Made by a program: the position numbers and the translations under genes. Below the pieces are notes generated by a model. The model saw only the letters and a list, made by a program, of their open reading frames with translations, ran no database searches and was not told the DNA's origin. DNA of 64,000 bases from Phanerochaete sordida (lineage: Eukaryota; Basidiomycota; Agaricomycetes; Polyporales; Phanerochaetaceae): assembly GCA_019973155.2 (NCBI GenBank), contig BPQB01000095.1, forward strand, positions 1 to 64,000, given 5' to 3'. Shown in pieces: positions 12,033 to 23,736 of the stretch (position 1 is its first letter; each line of letters begins with the position of its first letter).

Positions 12033-12591
12033 CGAGCTGGGAGGTGTGTGAACGAAGATGGGAGTGGGTGGGAAACCCTGGACTGATCTGACAGTCTACC
12101 ATTCCGGATATACATAAGGGACGTCTTTTTTTGGCCTCGAGGCTTGGAGACGCTCATCTCCTAGGGTGCCGTAATGAGCGACGTCCAATGGCAGCGCCCC
12201 AGCTGCTCAGCTCGCCGTAGCAGGAAAAGTGGTTTCCAAAGCCCTCACTGACTTTACGGATCGGCGCTCTCGTAAGTAGACCCCGGCTACGCCTGACAAA
12301 CGATGTCAGTTCCAGGATGATTTGCTGTGCTCAAGGGGCATACCGATTAGATCCTGGCGGAAGGCGAGAGGGGAAGGAATGACTGTACACGTCGTCAGCG
12401 CCGTGGACCATCGCAGGAGCGAATGTGGTAAAACAACGGTAGAGAGATGTCAGACTCGCAGTCTGACCCGGATTGGACGATACGCGTCACACAGCAACGC
12501 TTGCATTGAAGCCCAGCATGTTAGATAATAGCGAAGCCAAGAGGGGTACAGGGGAGCACCATGAATCGTACGCTCAGATACCAGGTACATC
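12033..12591. other. Intergenic region, nothing recognised
   Basis: It holds the divergent upstream part of the dynamin gene and the 3' flank of the F-box gene. I see no open frame with recognisable motifs. Confidence 0.5.
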
Positions 12592-14258
12592 TCAACCTTC
12601 GGAAACGTAATCAGGCTGTGCCTGCACTGCGACGCTGCGATGGGTCCGTCGACTCGCAGCGATGCGCTCTTCGAGCATCCTCGACACCGCGAGTCGGTTC
12701 TTCATGGAGTCGATGGTATCGATAACCTTCGCCCACTCTTCCGCGTCGTCATCGCGCGCGCGGATGTTCGAGGTGACTTGCGCCAAGGGGTACACCTCGG
12801 CGCAGAACGCAGCGACGCCCTTGGCCTCGGCAATATGCGACATGCCCAAGCAGAGCTCGCGCAGATTCGACGCCGCGAGAAGTGAGGCATCGCGACGCTG
12901 GAGGGATGGATCGGCTGGTAAGAAGTCGTTCGAGATAGCGAGCTCTTGGAGCTCGGGGCAGTAGCGGGAGAAGCAGAGCAAGTCCTCGATAGCGAGGCGT
13001 CGGTCGTGCCCGAACCTGTCCCATATGGAGGTATGCGGGTTCCACTGGGCGTTCGAGCCGAGTCGCAGCCTCTGAAGGCGTGGGAATGCGGAAGCGATGT
13101 CGGTGAGCTCGATTGTAGAGAGCTGCATCGGTATGTCTGCGAGGTCGAGAACCTCTAGACTGTGCATCTGTAGAATGGGCTGTAGTACAGAGCCATGGAC
13201 CGAGTGTACGTCGATCCAGAGGCGGATTTCATGGTATGCTGCACCGACTGAGAGACGGCGAAGGCAGCTGAATCCTTGGATAGCAGGGAAGATGGCAGTG
13301 ACGCTTTCTGCCACTGTCTGCTCGTCAATCCAGCGTCCTGGGAAGTATATTTCTAGTGATTCAAGCTGTAGAGGCGGTGCGATTTGGAAGAGGGATAGGA
13401 GGGACGGAAGCCGCTCAGTTCCGTGGAAGACTTTGAGATGAAGGAGTTTCGGAAAGGGCCAAGGAATACCGGACAATAGGTCAGCGTAGTCGAGCTCGTC
13501 CACATGTATCGTGAGAGATACCAGGGTAGACAGTCTCGCAAGATGGGAGATGGTTGCAGAGCTGTATGGGATGAACACGTGGAGCTTCTGCATATTTGGA
13601 CAAGAACGGACGGCCGTGTCGAGGTCCAGGTTCTCGATAGCGAGACCACTGGGCTCAGACTCCCAGGACCACCGCAGGCGCAGCAGGGTCGATGAGACCG
13701 CCAAAATTAGCATCGCGATATTGAGATAGTCGTCCTCGTCGTCGGAGTAGATGACAAGCTCTTCCAGCGGCGACTGCGCGAAGAGCGAATATCCGCTCTC
13801 GACTTGGCGCCCTCCGTTCACGGTCAAGCTTCGCAGGTTTGGGAAGGCTGCGCTCTGAGCGTAGATCTCTGCAAGAGCAAGCAGCCAACCTTCGGAAGCC
13901 CCAAGCTCGACTTCGACGAAGGACACTGTGAGGCGCCGAACGCGCGGCGCGTGGTGCTCGAACCGCCGCCTCTCCGCCGGAACGGGATACCGCTTCATTT
14001 GCTATATAGCCGTACTGAGCACATATATTCATACGCATACATGCAAGCGGTACTTACAGAGTTCCAGAACAGCGTCGCGCCAGTGACGGCGCGAGGAAAG
14101 CACTGCAGGAGGGGCCGCAGGCCAGGGAGATCGCTCCAGATCACGTTCATGGCCGGTTCGTAGAAGGCTCGGCATGCGAGCGCGAGGCTCACTAGACCGC
14201 CGTCTGCATGTTCGACGATGTTCTGGACAATTTCTGAGATGTGTAGGCAGGCGTGCAT
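12592..14258 (-). CDS. F-box protein (536 aa)
   Basis: Exon 1 (14258-14058) encodes MHACLHISEIVQNIVEHADG and LVSLALACRAFYEPAMNVIW, an F-box-like start of about 45 residues expected to bind Skp1 in an SCF ubiquitin ligase. After an intron (GTAAGTAC to TATAG), exon 2 (14001-12592) encodes about 470 residues with spaced Leu-rich segments such as FPNLRSLTVNG, PLEELVIYSD and CPELQELAISND. These suggest a loose LRR-type substrate-recognition region. F-box genes of this layout are heavily expanded in Agaricomycetes. The substrate cannot be inferred. Confidence 0.75.
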
Positions 14259-14490
14259 CGCGTTCAGGCTGAGGAAGATGGCGGTTCAGAGCAACGCTGG
14301 TCTATGGGCGCTTACCACGGCGTCCGCAAAATCCGCGTTTGGCGCGTTGGGCACGCTCGCAGCTGCTCGCAACGCTTTCCAGTGCCCAAACGATAATACG
14401 TGTTGGGGAACTAATCGACGAATGCGCAGCCAATATAGTGTTAATTACTAGTGCTCGTGGGGTATCATAGAACGGCAGTCCATCTCAGAA

Positions 14491-15020
14491 TTACTGCACA
14501 GTAACCTGGACAGTCGCGTAGTCGAAGACGTTCGTCAGCGTTGCCTGGAAATGCATCTTCATCAGCGAAAGCCAAATATTCCTGACAAGATACTCACTCC
14601 ACCTCCTGCGTACTGGTGCGCGACCTGGATGACTGCCGGGCCGGGCTGGAAGCCGGGGAGCTGGAGGACAAAGTCCTGATAATGCCCCTTCTGCGGCGCG
14701 GAGGCATTGAACTGGGGGTTGAAGTCGCCGTTATAGAGGATGATGCCGGGGCTCCACTGGTCGGGCTGATCGCAGACGTCGAAGCAGTTGTTCATCGCGA
14801 TGAGCACCGAGGTCTGGCGAAGCGGGCCGAGGGATTGCTGTCCGGGGAGTAAGTACACGGGCTGGTCGCGAAGAAGGTGGGCGCGACGTACGTCCTGCTC
14901 GAGCTCGACGGTGAGCGTGCCGTTGCCGGTCACGGTCTGTCCGGGCGTGGGCGCCTGGATGTGCATCCTCTGCGCGAGAGCGCAGGCGGCGAGGGACGCG
15001 AGGACGAAGAAGGACTTCAT
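14491..15020 (-). CDS. Small secreted protein, 140-aa family (copy 1)
   Basis: Exons are 15020-14892, 14837-14598 and 14544-14491. The signal peptide MKSFFVLASLAACALAQ is followed by a beta-rich domain (MHIQAPTPGQTVTGNGTLTV) with one cysteine pair (NCFDVCDQP) and a conserved block QWSPGIILYNGDFNP. The C-terminus is FDYATVQVTVQ. There is no GPI signal or transmembrane helix. I do not recognise a named family; the pattern suggests an Ig-like beta-sandwich. Intron positions match those of the copies at 18045, 19075 and 25645, and the 25645 copy is its closest relative. Confidence 0.75.
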
Positions 15021-15091
15021 GGCTACTGGTAGGATGTGATTGAGCAAGGAGGAGCGAGAGTTGGCTGCAGACCCCGCCGCGACGCGCCCAG

Positions 15092-15098
15092 TTATATA
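15092..15098 (-). promoter_or_regulatory. TATA box of secreted-protein gene 14491-15020
   Basis: TATATAA on the minus strand lies 72 nt before the ATG. It sits in a core promoter block (CATGGCCGTCxxxGxTxGCG and flanks) that is also present at 25530-25590. Confidence 0.6.
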
Positions 15099-15777
15099 CG
15101 CGAGCATCGACGGCCATGCTCACCGCAGCCCCCGCACGCCCGCGTACATGACGCGGGGCGAGGCGCGGGCGTGATCCGCCGGCTGTGGAGCCGAAACGCT
15201 TGTGTGCGATGGAGGGACAGCCTCGACGGCACGGGCCCGCAGGGCTTCTCGGGGCCCGGTCGTGTCCCACGGTCGCCCGCCCGCCGACGCAGATGCGCGC
15301 GCGGGACGGACATGACTGCCCGCCACAAAGCTTATGGCGGCGCCGCGAATAGACTCGGGACCTGTGCGCCACGCATATGCGGGGATTCATGAGGCGCGAG
15401 CGCGGATGTGGCTGGAATGCGCCTAGGGCAGCGACGCACGTTCTGCTCGCTCTGGTTCAGCCTCGCGCCAGGATGCGTTGTCGTTCGTTCATTCCTGCAA
15501 TCAAGGGCGCATCAGCGCACAAAACCTGCTATGCCACTTTACCGAGAAGAAGCTACGGGGTTGGACGAGTGCGACGGGCAGTGCATTGTCGGCGGTCTAG
15601 TGAGACAAAAATAACGTAAATTAAACAAAACGTCGCCCGGTCTCCGTTGCGACAAATCGAGAGAGTTCGTGCGAGAGTCGGTCCATCGCGATCTCTGTAT
15701 GGGGTGAAATACAGCAAACTAGCTTTGTAGGGAATCAGCGGTAGCTCCGGGCGGTGCGAGAGTAGTATGACACTCAC
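15099..15777. other. Upstream region, no supported gene
   Basis: This is GC-rich sequence upstream of the secreted-protein gene and downstream of an F-box gene. Short open frames on both strands lack motifs. Confidence 0.45.
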
Positions 15778-17065
15778 TCATACCGGCTCAACCTCCACAT
15801 ATGCTACATGAGGAGCTTGTTCGACACCACTGAAGGCAGAGCTGGCGTGCATGATTGGTCTGTTAGTAAGGCTGACGAGAAAGCACCAGACAACCTTCTT
15901 ACCAACTCTCAAACTGCACCAGCTGGCTCGGCCTCGGCTTGGCAAGGGCAGGCCACGACGTCTCGGCGACCTCGGGGAGGCCACATACCTCGACGATCTC
16001 CAGGCGCGCGTGCTGCGCGAGGCTCCGCCGGAGCGCAGGGTCCGCGTGCGCGGCGCACACGCGCAGGGCGCGCAGCGTGCCGGGGCGCGCGCCGAGCACG
16101 TCGCGGGCCAGGCCCCAGAACGGGCCGGGGCCGGGCGGGAGCGCGGGCGCGCGGAGCTCGAGCGCGGCGAGGCGCGTGTGCGCGAGTGCGGGGAGCAGGT
16201 GCGCGGCGGCGGCGGCGCGCGCGTCCGCGAGCCCGGCCTTGTCGCTCCAGTAGGCGTACGGGAAGCTGCGCGCGAAGTCGAGGGTGAGGGTGTGCAGCGC
16301 GGGGGCGAGGGTGAGGAAGCGCGCGAGTGTGGGCAGGAGCGGGGTGAAGTCGTAGAAGGAGATGTGGAGGTGCGTCAGGGTGCTTGGGAGTGCGGTCTGG
16401 GCGAAGGCTTCGAGCAGCAGCTGTGCGCGATCGTCGGCTTCGTGTATTGTGAGCGACGACGGCGCGAGGCTGTGCGGGAGAGAGAGCTTGGGGATGAGGT
16501 CGTCATAGCGGGAGCCGTAGGTGTAACGAAACGAGACTTTCGTGAGCATCAAGTCGCGCGTGGGGGAGAAGAGGCTGAGGAGGTGGAATATATTTGCAGG
16601 CGCGTCGAGGAAGAAGCCGATATTCTGTAGCTCGAGGGTCTCCAGAACGAGGGGACTGGTGTATTGGGATAGATCCATCCGGGCTAGATGGGAGATGCGC
16701 CATTGGTCGAGATGAAGATGTTGCAGGCGCGGAAGGAGGGCGAGCGCGGACATCAGGTCTGCCAGCGGCAACTTCGAGCCGGTGAACGAGCCGGTGACGA
16801 CAAGGCGCCTGATAGAGTATGCAATGCCGAGAGAAGACTCGAGGAGGCTTCGAAACTGGAGGAGCTTCTTCGTTTTCTCGGGTTCAGCGTCGGAGAGGCG
16901 GAGCGTCGAGAAGAGGTGGTCGCGTGCGAAGGGCAGCCACGCCGTGCACACCAAGGTACAGGCGGACAGTGCTTGCACGTCCTCTGACGCGTCGAGGAGA
17001 GTCAAGACGTGATCCACGAGTTCAGGCGGGAGATGCGCCATGGTAGTCGTTGTAGAGGTCGGCAA
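15778..17065 (-). CDS. F-box protein (408 aa)
   Basis: Exon 1 (17065-15903) begins MPTSTTTTMAHLPPELVDHV; a second ATG eight codons later could also serve. Residues 9-55 form a clear F-box (LPPELVDHVLTLLD, ALSACTLVCTAWLPFARDHL). The rest has repeated Leu-rich strands (LALLPRLQHLHLDQW, LPSTLTHLHISFYDF) and an Ala/Leu-rich C-terminal third. A 61-nt intron with a CTAAC branch site leads to exon 2 (15841-15778), adding SAFSGVEQAPHVAYVEVEPV. The likely role is an SCF adaptor with an unknown substrate. Confidence 0.78.
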
Positions 17066-17762
17066 AGGCGTGCCTGCAGCGTGCTGAGGCTGACCGCATA
17101 TGATATAGGATGGCGAAATTATGCCCTGGCCCGCCGGAACTTCCCGTTAGCTGCGCCCCTGAGCGAGTCGCCGGCGTCGCCGAAGGACGCCAGGGCGACG
17201 TAGGCGGACATCCGGGTGCTACGGGTGGCTGACGAGCGGCAGAGCAGAGCGCGGCTCCTGCGGGGCACGCAGTTGTCGGCTTGCCGGGTTCTTGTCGTTG
17301 GTCAGCGACGCTGATATGGACGATCACTGCCTTCCTACTTCACGGTATGAGGGTCGTCGGCTACTATGTAGGGGACGATACGACGCACCAATACGACCAT
17401 GAACGCCACGCCCAACCCGCATGCCCCCTTCTTCGCCGAATCGACAGGACAGGACAGGACCTGGCCAGCGACGATTACGCAGATCGCAGACTCTCCAAGG
17501 CTACAGATCGCCATATCGATGGAAAGACGCTCCAAAAGACCCCTGATTGAGGTCATGTCTCAGGAACAGGGAGACGGGCGAGATCAGCTGCACCTCGCAT
17601 TTGCGTTGTACTCGAGGGTTTGATGCTCCAGATTACGTTCTCTCGTAAGGGCCATCTGCCTTGGCAAACGCGGGCTGCAGGACCTTCTATACGTGTATTT
17701 GAGGGTAGTGGCCAGGCCGACGGCGAGTTCTGCGGTGTCTTCGGCGTGTCCGGCACAGATGG
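17066..17762. other. Intergenic region, nothing recognised
   Basis: There are overlapping short open frames only, without conserved motifs or consistent splice sites. Confidence 0.45.
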
Positions 17763-17855
17763 TGGAGGTTGTGGTCGAAGGCGGGACCGAACTCTCTTTG
17801 AGACATGGGACCGCCCGGAGCCGGATCAAACGCCACCAGGGTCCCGGCGGCGGTC
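17763..17855 (+). repeat. Dispersed GGATCAAACGCCAC element, copy L1
   Basis: The core CCGGATCAAACGCCAC is at 17821-17836. Upstream GGAGGTTGTGGTCGAAG and downstream GGGTCCCGG also align with the copy near 24800, so the similarity extends beyond the core for roughly 100 nt. GGGACC upstream and GGTCCC downstream can pair around the core. Confidence 0.55.
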
Positions 17856-18044
17856 AGACAGCGTCGCTTCTTCCTCATTCTTGTCGCCGAATCACCCGTC
17901 GGGTTCAAGGTATTTTTTCTCTCAAAACTTTCTCCTGTGTTTCCCAAGCACCGAACCCGACCATGCATGCATCGATGCATCACCGCTCACGCGCACGCCA
18001 CTGACACGACATGTCCTTTAATTAATTGAACGGACCGCCAAGTC

Positions 18045-18578
18045 CTACTGGACGGTGACCATGACGTCCGTATAATATTCGAACACGTCCACCAAAGTCG
18101 CCTGCATTGCCGTCAGCCCCACGTGTGCGACACACCAGTCCAAAGAGACGCACCCCGCCAGCCTTGAACTGATGCGCAACGGCGAGCGCGACGCCCGTCG
18201 CGGCGCCGAAGCTGGGCATCTGCACGCGGAAGTCCTGCGCGTGCCCCGCCTGCGGCGCGCTCGCGTTCGCGCGCGGGTGGAACTTGCCGCTGTAGAGCAC
18301 GGTGCCGGGGCCCCACTGGGCGGGCGCGCCGCAGACGTCGTAGCACGGCGTCGCGGAGACCGTGATCGCGACCTGCTGGAGCGCGCCGAGGGATTGCTGT
18401 TTGGGGAGACGGGTGAGTACGGGCGGTGGAGGGAGGGGAGGGGGCTCACGTCTTGTGTGAGGGAGAGCGTGAAGAACTCGCCGCCGTGGAGGGTCGCGCC
18501 CGCGCTTGGTTGCGCGATGTGCAGGCGCTGCGCGAGCGTGCAGGCTGCGAGGGAAAGGATGGCTGCGAAGAGCTTCAT
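18045..18578 (-). CDS. Small secreted protein, 140-aa family (copy 2)
   Basis: Exons are 18578-18450, 18396-18154 and 18101-18045 (142 aa). The signal peptide is MKLFAAILSLAACTLAQ. The domain starts RLHIAQPSAGATLHGG and holds the conserved cysteine pair PCYDVCGAP and GPGTVLYSGKFHP. The C-terminus VFEYYTDVMVTVQ replaces the usual FDYATV block, so this is the most divergent copy. It is convergent to nothing nearby, and its 3' side abuts the L1 repeat region. Function is unknown. Confidence 0.72.
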   Translation of the reverse strand: MKLFAAILSLAACTLAQRLHIAQPSAGATLHGGEFFTLSLTQDVSPLPSLHRPYSPVSPNSNPSARSSRSRSRSPRRRATTSAARPPSGAPAPCSTAASSTRARTRARRRRGTRRTSACRCPASAPRRASRSPLRISSRLAGCVSLDWCVAHVGLTAMQATLVDVFEYYTDVMVTVQ

Positions 18579-18674
18579 GGGTAAGAGAAGAGCGGGCCAA
18601 AGCAAGATACGAAAGCACGAGAACACGAAGACCAGAGAGCAAGCGGACGTCCGCTCATTCTCGCCTCGTCGCCT

Positions 18675-18681
18675 AGTTATA
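18675..18681 (-). promoter_or_regulatory. TATA-like box of secreted-protein gene 18045-18578
   Basis: TATAACT on the minus strand lies about 97 nt before the ATG, in the position conserved among paralogues. Confidence 0.45.
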
Positions 18682-19074
18682 CACGCCTTGCGCGATCCTG
18701 CGCGGCGGATCCTCACCGCAGCGGGAAGACCATCAAAACAGCGGCACCGCTTGCACGCACGCTGTCTGTGCGCGTCGCGGGTTTCAGCGGACGCCGAGCA
18801 GCATGTCTCTGGGCGCAAGTGGTGATCACCGCGCGGACAGGGAGCGCATCAGGAACTTTGACATTGCTGTGTCGCGCGCGCGGCTCAATACCGCCCGCAC
18901 AGACTGGACAGACGGTCTTGAAAACGAGGCGGTGCACGGGTCGTTGCTGGTTTCGATCTTGGTCCGTCGCTCGGATGGTCGCGGCTATTTAGGGTGATAG
19001 AGAACGCATTATGAACGACCGACTGTAGCAAAAGATACAAAGTTATAGTCCGCTCAGCAGCAGAGGATCCGAGA

Positions 19075-19596
19075 TTAGTCGACGTTCACGAGCTGCATCG
19101 TGTAGTCGAACACGGGCGTGAGTACAGCCTGCGGGTATCAATCAGTGCGCGACCCCCGCGGAATCCATGCCACCACGTACCCCCAACTTGAACTGGTGCG
19201 CGACCTGGATGACAGCGCCACCGGCCTGGAGTTCAGGGAGCTGGATCTGGAGGTCCTGGTAGAGGCCCTTCTGGGGCGCAGACGAGTTGTATTGCGGGTT
19301 GAACGCGCCGTTGTACAGCACGGTCGCGGGGCCCCAGCTCGTGGGGTCCGAGCACGAGTCGTAGCAGCTGTTGACCGCGACGAGGACCGAGGTCTGCTGC
19401 AGCGAGCTCGTGGTTTGCTATGGGGCGTCAACGAGAGCCTAGTGGGAGGGGTAGGGGGATGGCTTACGTCTTGGCGCAGCTCGAGCGTAAACTGCTGGCC
19501 GGACTGGACGGTCGCGCCGGCGGCGGGCTCGACGATGTGCAGGCGCTGGGCGAGAGCACAGGCAGCGAGGGCGGCGATGACGAAGAAGGACTTCAT
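19075..19596 (-). CDS. Small secreted protein, 140-aa family (copy 3)
   Basis: Exons are 19596-19468, 19417-19181 and 19128-19075 (139 aa). The signal peptide is MKSFFVIAALAACALAQ. The domain RLHIVEPAAGATVQSGQQ is followed by SCYDSCSDP, GPATVLYNGAFNPQY and a C-terminus VFDYTMQLVNVD. Its phase-0 introns lie at the same codons as in copies 1, 2 and 4. It lies about 500 nt upstream of copy 2 on the same strand, consistent with tandem duplication. No enzymatic motif is seen. Confidence 0.75.
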
Positions 19597-19697
19597 GTTT
19601 GCAGACGATGTGTGGAGAGGCTAGGAAGTTGGCGGAAGAGTCTGCAGTTGGGGAGAAAAAACGTTGGCGAATACTAACTTCTGCGGGTGCACTCTGG

Positions 19698-19705
19698 CTT
19701 TTATA
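19698..19705 (-). promoter_or_regulatory. TATA box of secreted-protein gene 19075-19596
   Basis: TATAAAAG on the minus strand lies 102 nt before the ATG. Confidence 0.6.
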
Positions 19706-20337
19706 CGCCTTCAGCAGCGGCGCACCCACGCCGTTGTCGCAAGAACGCTCGCGGATGTACGACTAGCATCCGACGGCTGGGTGCGACGCCGGAGCGGCCG
19801 CTTCGCATATGCAGGCAGCAGGCGAGAGTGAAGTCGCTTCGGTCGCATGATGCGCCGCGCGCTAATAAGCGAACAGCCTGTCGAGGCATGTCCCCGCTCG
19901 GAGGGGACAGTCTTGGCAGGTGTAGCGTAGAGTCTAGAGCCGGTGGTAGGCGGGAGTGCTCATTTGACAGCGATCTCCCGTAATGCCTGATCCAATTATG
20001 GCGATACTACAGGTCTAAATAAGCTTAAATGGACAATGTGACTGGAGGGGCACTCAAGTACTCACGAAGCAGGAAGAGCCGTCGGGTCTTCGAGACGAAT
20101 GACCGCGGGATGGCCAGCGGATCTGCGGTCGGAGTCGGACGTGCAGACTCAACCGAAGGTACTCCAGCGGTGATGCATCAGGATTTAGGATTTGAGGACG
20201 TCCATTGCCTTTCAGGATCGTGGTCAGCGATGGTGTGGAAGAAGATCAGGGCCGCCCGCAGTGAGCTGGCTGTGCGCACGTGATCCCCGCCCGCTTACCA
20301 TTTGTGGACTGCCCGCCACGGCAGGCGCTCTGCAGCC
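19706..20337. other. Intergenic region between divergent genes
   Basis: This is shared upstream sequence of the secreted-protein gene (minus) and MIS12 (plus). I see no gene. No TATA box is visible before MIS12. Confidence 0.5.
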
Positions 20338-21239
20338 ATGTCCGTTCCTCCACCATCTTCGTCGTCGGCAGTAACGACAACAACACCTTCTGTTCTCCTC
20401 CCCGAAGTCCTTGGCTTTGTACCACAATTCTTGCTTGACGACGTTGTCGATACCGCCAACGATGCAGTCCGGCAAGCGGTGGACGCCATGGAGGTCTTCC
20501 TCCGCCGGTGGGCCATGGAACGCGAGGACAAGGTCGACGCAGACTGGGACAGCACGCAGGAAGTAGAGCAGGGCCTCGTCGCCTTCCAAACACTCCTAAA
20601 CTCGCACGTCGACATCGCGTTCGACTACTTCGAGCTGTGGTCTCTGCGCAACATCTTCGCCGTCCCGCCCGACCTCCCCGTCATCGTCCCGCACCAGGCC
20701 GGGCTCAACCTCGAGCACACGCCCGACGAGGAGTCCGCACTCGTGCACGAGATCCGCGAGCTCCGGCGGAAGATCCAGGCGGTGCGTCCGCCCGCGCCTT
20801 TGTCCGTGTCCGTGTCTGACGCGCGCGGCAGCAACGGAAGCTCGAACGCCTCTTCGCGCTCGCCGTGCGCAAGTCCGCGGTCCAGCGCGCGCAGGCGGAG
20901 CGGCGGCTCGAGAAGCTCGCGTTCCTGCGCGCGCCGCAGATGCAGGCCCTCGCGCAGCTCCCCGACGAGTTCCTCGCGATGCACGACGCCGTCGCGTCGC
21001 TGCCGCCGCACGACCCGTCCGCGGAGGTCCTCAAGATGCCACCTACAGAGCCTGGGAAGCGTCCCTGGGAGACGAGCCAGACGGGTTACCTCAACTGGGC
21101 CATCCAGCAGCTGCTCGAGAGGACGAAGAAAGATCAACCAGGGTCTTCGACGAGCGCAGGAGCGTTCCGCATCGCGACGCCCGGGGCTGTCGCAGCTGCA
21201 GAGGAGGCTGCAGGGGACGACATGGAGGATGTGCAATGA
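20338..21239 (+). CDS. MIS12: Kinetochore protein Mis12/Mtw1
   Basis: Mis12/Mtw1 is the founding subunit of the four-protein MIND complex that joins inner centromere proteins to the Ndc80 complex. Exons are 20338-20781 and 20832-21239. After a Ser/Thr/Pro-rich start, LLPEVLGFVPQFLLDDVVD and the following helix match the Mis12 head. YFELWSLRNIFAVPPDL is the conserved middle. LVHEIRELRRKIQ and ERRLEKLAFL form the coiled coil, and GYLNWAIQQLLERTK is the typical C-terminal helix. The length, about 280 aa, is normal. The KEN-box gene at 21600-22318 is convergent to it. Confidence 0.88.
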
Positions 21240-21599
21240 GCTGCTGGGCCTGTTATGTGGTACGTGACTATCCCTGTTTGCCGCTACCTGCTTGCTGATG
21301 CTGTTTGCAGTATACCATGTATCATTATATCGTCGCTGTGTGTACAATAAATATCGCATATACATAATCATGTCCATCATTCAGAAACCCATATACCACA
21401 GCGACCCTCCATGCCTCAGGACCGAGGAACACCAGACTTCCCGGACGACGGGCGCAACGCGCGGAAGGCCGCCGCGCACGCGAGCCCCGCGGTACACACG
21501 AGGACACACGACGCGGCGACGCACGCGACGGAGACGTGCACGAGCGCGGCGCTTGGGACGCGGGCTTCAGCACGGCGGACACGGGCGGGGGCGGACGGC

Positions 21600-22318
21600 T
21601 TACACCAGGCTGAGCTTGAGCGGCGCGCAGCCGCGGAGCGGCGGCGCGCCGGGCGCGTCGTCGAGCTGCGCGGAGAGCCAGTGCCAGGGGGCGTGCGGCG
21701 CGGTGAGCGGGAGCGGCGTGTAGGGGCGCGGCGGCGCGGAGGGGACGAGGCGCACGCTGGTGCGGTGGTAGGGAGGGGGCGGGGAGCGTCCGCGGGCTTC
21801 GGTGCGGGTCTCGGTGGGAGCTGCGGCTGGGGCCGCGGGCTCAGCTGGAGACTGCTCTGCGGCCGCGCTGGGCTCGGTGGTGGCTGGTGTGTTGGTGGCC
21901 TCCAGCTCAATAGGTTGCTCATCATTGTGTTCGGCCGGTGGTTCTGGGGCGGCAGCTGGTGTCGTCGCGCTCGAGGTGGGTTCGTCTGCTATCATATTCT
22001 CCTTGTCATGCTCATCGTTTGCTGCTAGGTTGAGGTCGTTGGCAGTCTGGACAAGATATCAGCCGGATTGCAATGGGGCCACCGAGATCCACGCACCTGC
22101 GGCTCGGCGACGAGCTCGCGGTTCCCATCGTTCTCCTCCAGGATCTGCTCGGATACGCTCGACTGCGTGTCGCCCTGCTTCGGAAGGCCTTTGTTCATGT
22201 CCGTGGACAGCTTGCGGCGCATCTTGCCGGCCCACTGCTTGAGCGACGCCTTGCGCGCCACCTTGGGCTTCGGCGGGCCAGCCTTGGCCTTGTTCTTCGA
22301 CAGCGTGAATGCGGGCAT
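21600..22318 (-). CDS. KEN-box small protein family, member 1 (222 aa)
   Basis: Exons are 22318-22097 and 22046-21600. The N-terminus is Lys-rich, with KASLKQWAGKMRRKLSTD matching the SIKQW/RRRLS-type segment of the paralogue at 24310. Exon 2 holds DEHDKENMIADEP, a KEN box, then a Pro/Ala/Glu-rich disordered region ending RPYTPLPLTAP and a Leu-rich tail. RRKLS is also a basophilic kinase (PKA-type) consensus. No known domain is seen. The motif TGGCGTTTGATCC lies about 390 nt upstream. The KEN box could direct APC/C-dependent destruction; that is inference. Confidence 0.6.
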
Positions 22319-22691
22319 AAACGTGCGTTGGTGTCGCGGGTAGCCTTCAGGTAAGTGCGCAGGGCAGGGAGCGGGGAGACGGCGCGGAAGTGGAAGACGG
22401 AGACAAAGGACGGTGCCCGCCCAGCCTGGCCCCGGGAGCCTCTTTGTGCTCGCGTCGGAGCTCCAATCGCCGCACCCAGTGGCCCGCGGGCGCACTGGGC
22501 CGAGGCCCCCGCGCGAAGCGGGCGTCCTCGCTGCGCGCGCCGTGCCGCCGCTTCGCGTCGCTGTAGCGACGGCGCGCGTAATCCCATGCTGCGCGTGCCG
22601 ACGCTGGCGCAGGTGTGGCGGCTGAAGCGGGCGCGGGGGTCGCGACGGGGGTGTGTTGCGATGTTCTCGGAGGGTGGACGCGGTGAGGGGG

Positions 22692-22709
22692 CTTCGTGGC
22701 GTTTGATCC
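22692..22709 (-). repeat. Dispersed GGATCAAACGCCAC element, copy L4
   Basis: The minus strand reads GGATCAAACGCCACGAAG. It is upstream of the KEN-box gene that starts at 22318 and in the same orientation. Flanking similarity to the other copies is short, and the GGGACC arms are not clear here. Confidence 0.5.
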
Positions 22710-22847
22710 GCGGGCGAGGTGAGCTGAAGTTTGAAGCAAAGTGCTCAAAGTTTGGTTCTGACATTTGCTACTCGACAGTGTACAGTCGAGTAAACTATTA
22801 CGACTTCAGAGAAGTACACTACGCCCTACTACGTCGTGAGGAATAGC

Positions 22848-23448
22848 TCACGAGACACGCGGTTGAGAATCGGCTACCGGGCTCGCCGCCGCGTCAACGA
22901 GGCCACCGTCTTCGGACTCGCGAGGCAGGAGTACGGGGCATCTGGCGGGACTGGACGCGAGATCCTCGCGCAGCAAGTACGGAGAGCCGAAGTCGGGAAT
23001 CGGTGACGGCAGCCTGTCACTGCCGTCGGCGTCTGACGCAGCCGCAGAGACGTCCTCGTCAGTACCGTCTCCTGGGTTGATGCGAACAGGGCTCTCCGGA
23101 GAAGCAGGGGCGACCTGGCTTCCGGACGGCGCCTGCAAGCAGTCAGCACGCGTTCGAGTGGCGCCGTTGCATTGCGCGTACCTCGCCCTCTTGGTCTTCG
23201 TTGATCTCGACGTCGCCGTCTTCAGGCCCGCGGGCGAAGCGCGACGCACAGCGTTCGACGGCCTGCCAGTGCTGGTCGGAGTACACGACGAATCCGTGGC
23301 CGACGGTGTCCTTGATGCGCTCGCATCGCAGGCTCCAGTCCTCGCTCATACCGAGGACGCGGATGGATCGTTCAAGGCGGCGGCGAGACATGTACGCATG
23401 GTAGGTTGGCTTGCGCACCGGGAGGAGGCGTACGAAGGGGAGCGACAT
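22848..23448 (-). CDS. Hypothetical protein, 183 aa
   Basis: Exons are 23448-23182 (89 codons) and 23132-22848, joined by a 49-nt intron (GTACGCGC to TTGCAG). Exon 1 is basic and compact (MSRRRLERSIRVLGMSEDWS, HGFVVYSDQHWQAVERC). Exon 2 is acidic and Ser/Pro-rich (DGTDEDVSAAASDADGSD). I do not recognise it. It lies between two KEN-box family genes on the same strand but lacks both the KEN and RRxLS motifs. Confidence 0.5.
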
Positions 23449-23736
23449 TTCGTGAGTTTAGAAGAAGAGTTCGGGTGGAGGAAAGAGGACGGTCGGCGGC
23501 CCCTGCAGTTCTTATACCCCTACCATTGCTCACGTGGGCACGCCACTGAACGACGACGGTTTAGATACAACGGGCTCCGGGGCCACCTTCACGGAACGGC
23601 CAGTGGCATCCTTCGTTCAGAGTTCATTTCGGACGTTTCCAGGCTGCAGATCGCAATCGTTGGTGCCGTGGTATTGTACATTGCTCATGATTGCGATTCG
23701 TAGGTAATACACGGAGTTGTGCACATGATCCACAGC

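Noticed and set aside
17821..17836. GGATCAAACGCC as a Pol III B-box of a tRNA-derived SINE
   Set aside because: It departs from GWTCRANNC at the last base, and no A-box or tRNA-like fold is visible upstream.
22692..22709. GTGGCGTTTGATCC as a CDE/CHR cell-cycle element
   Set aside because: GGCG is adjacent to TTTGA rather than four bases away, and that element is described from animals. Not claimed.
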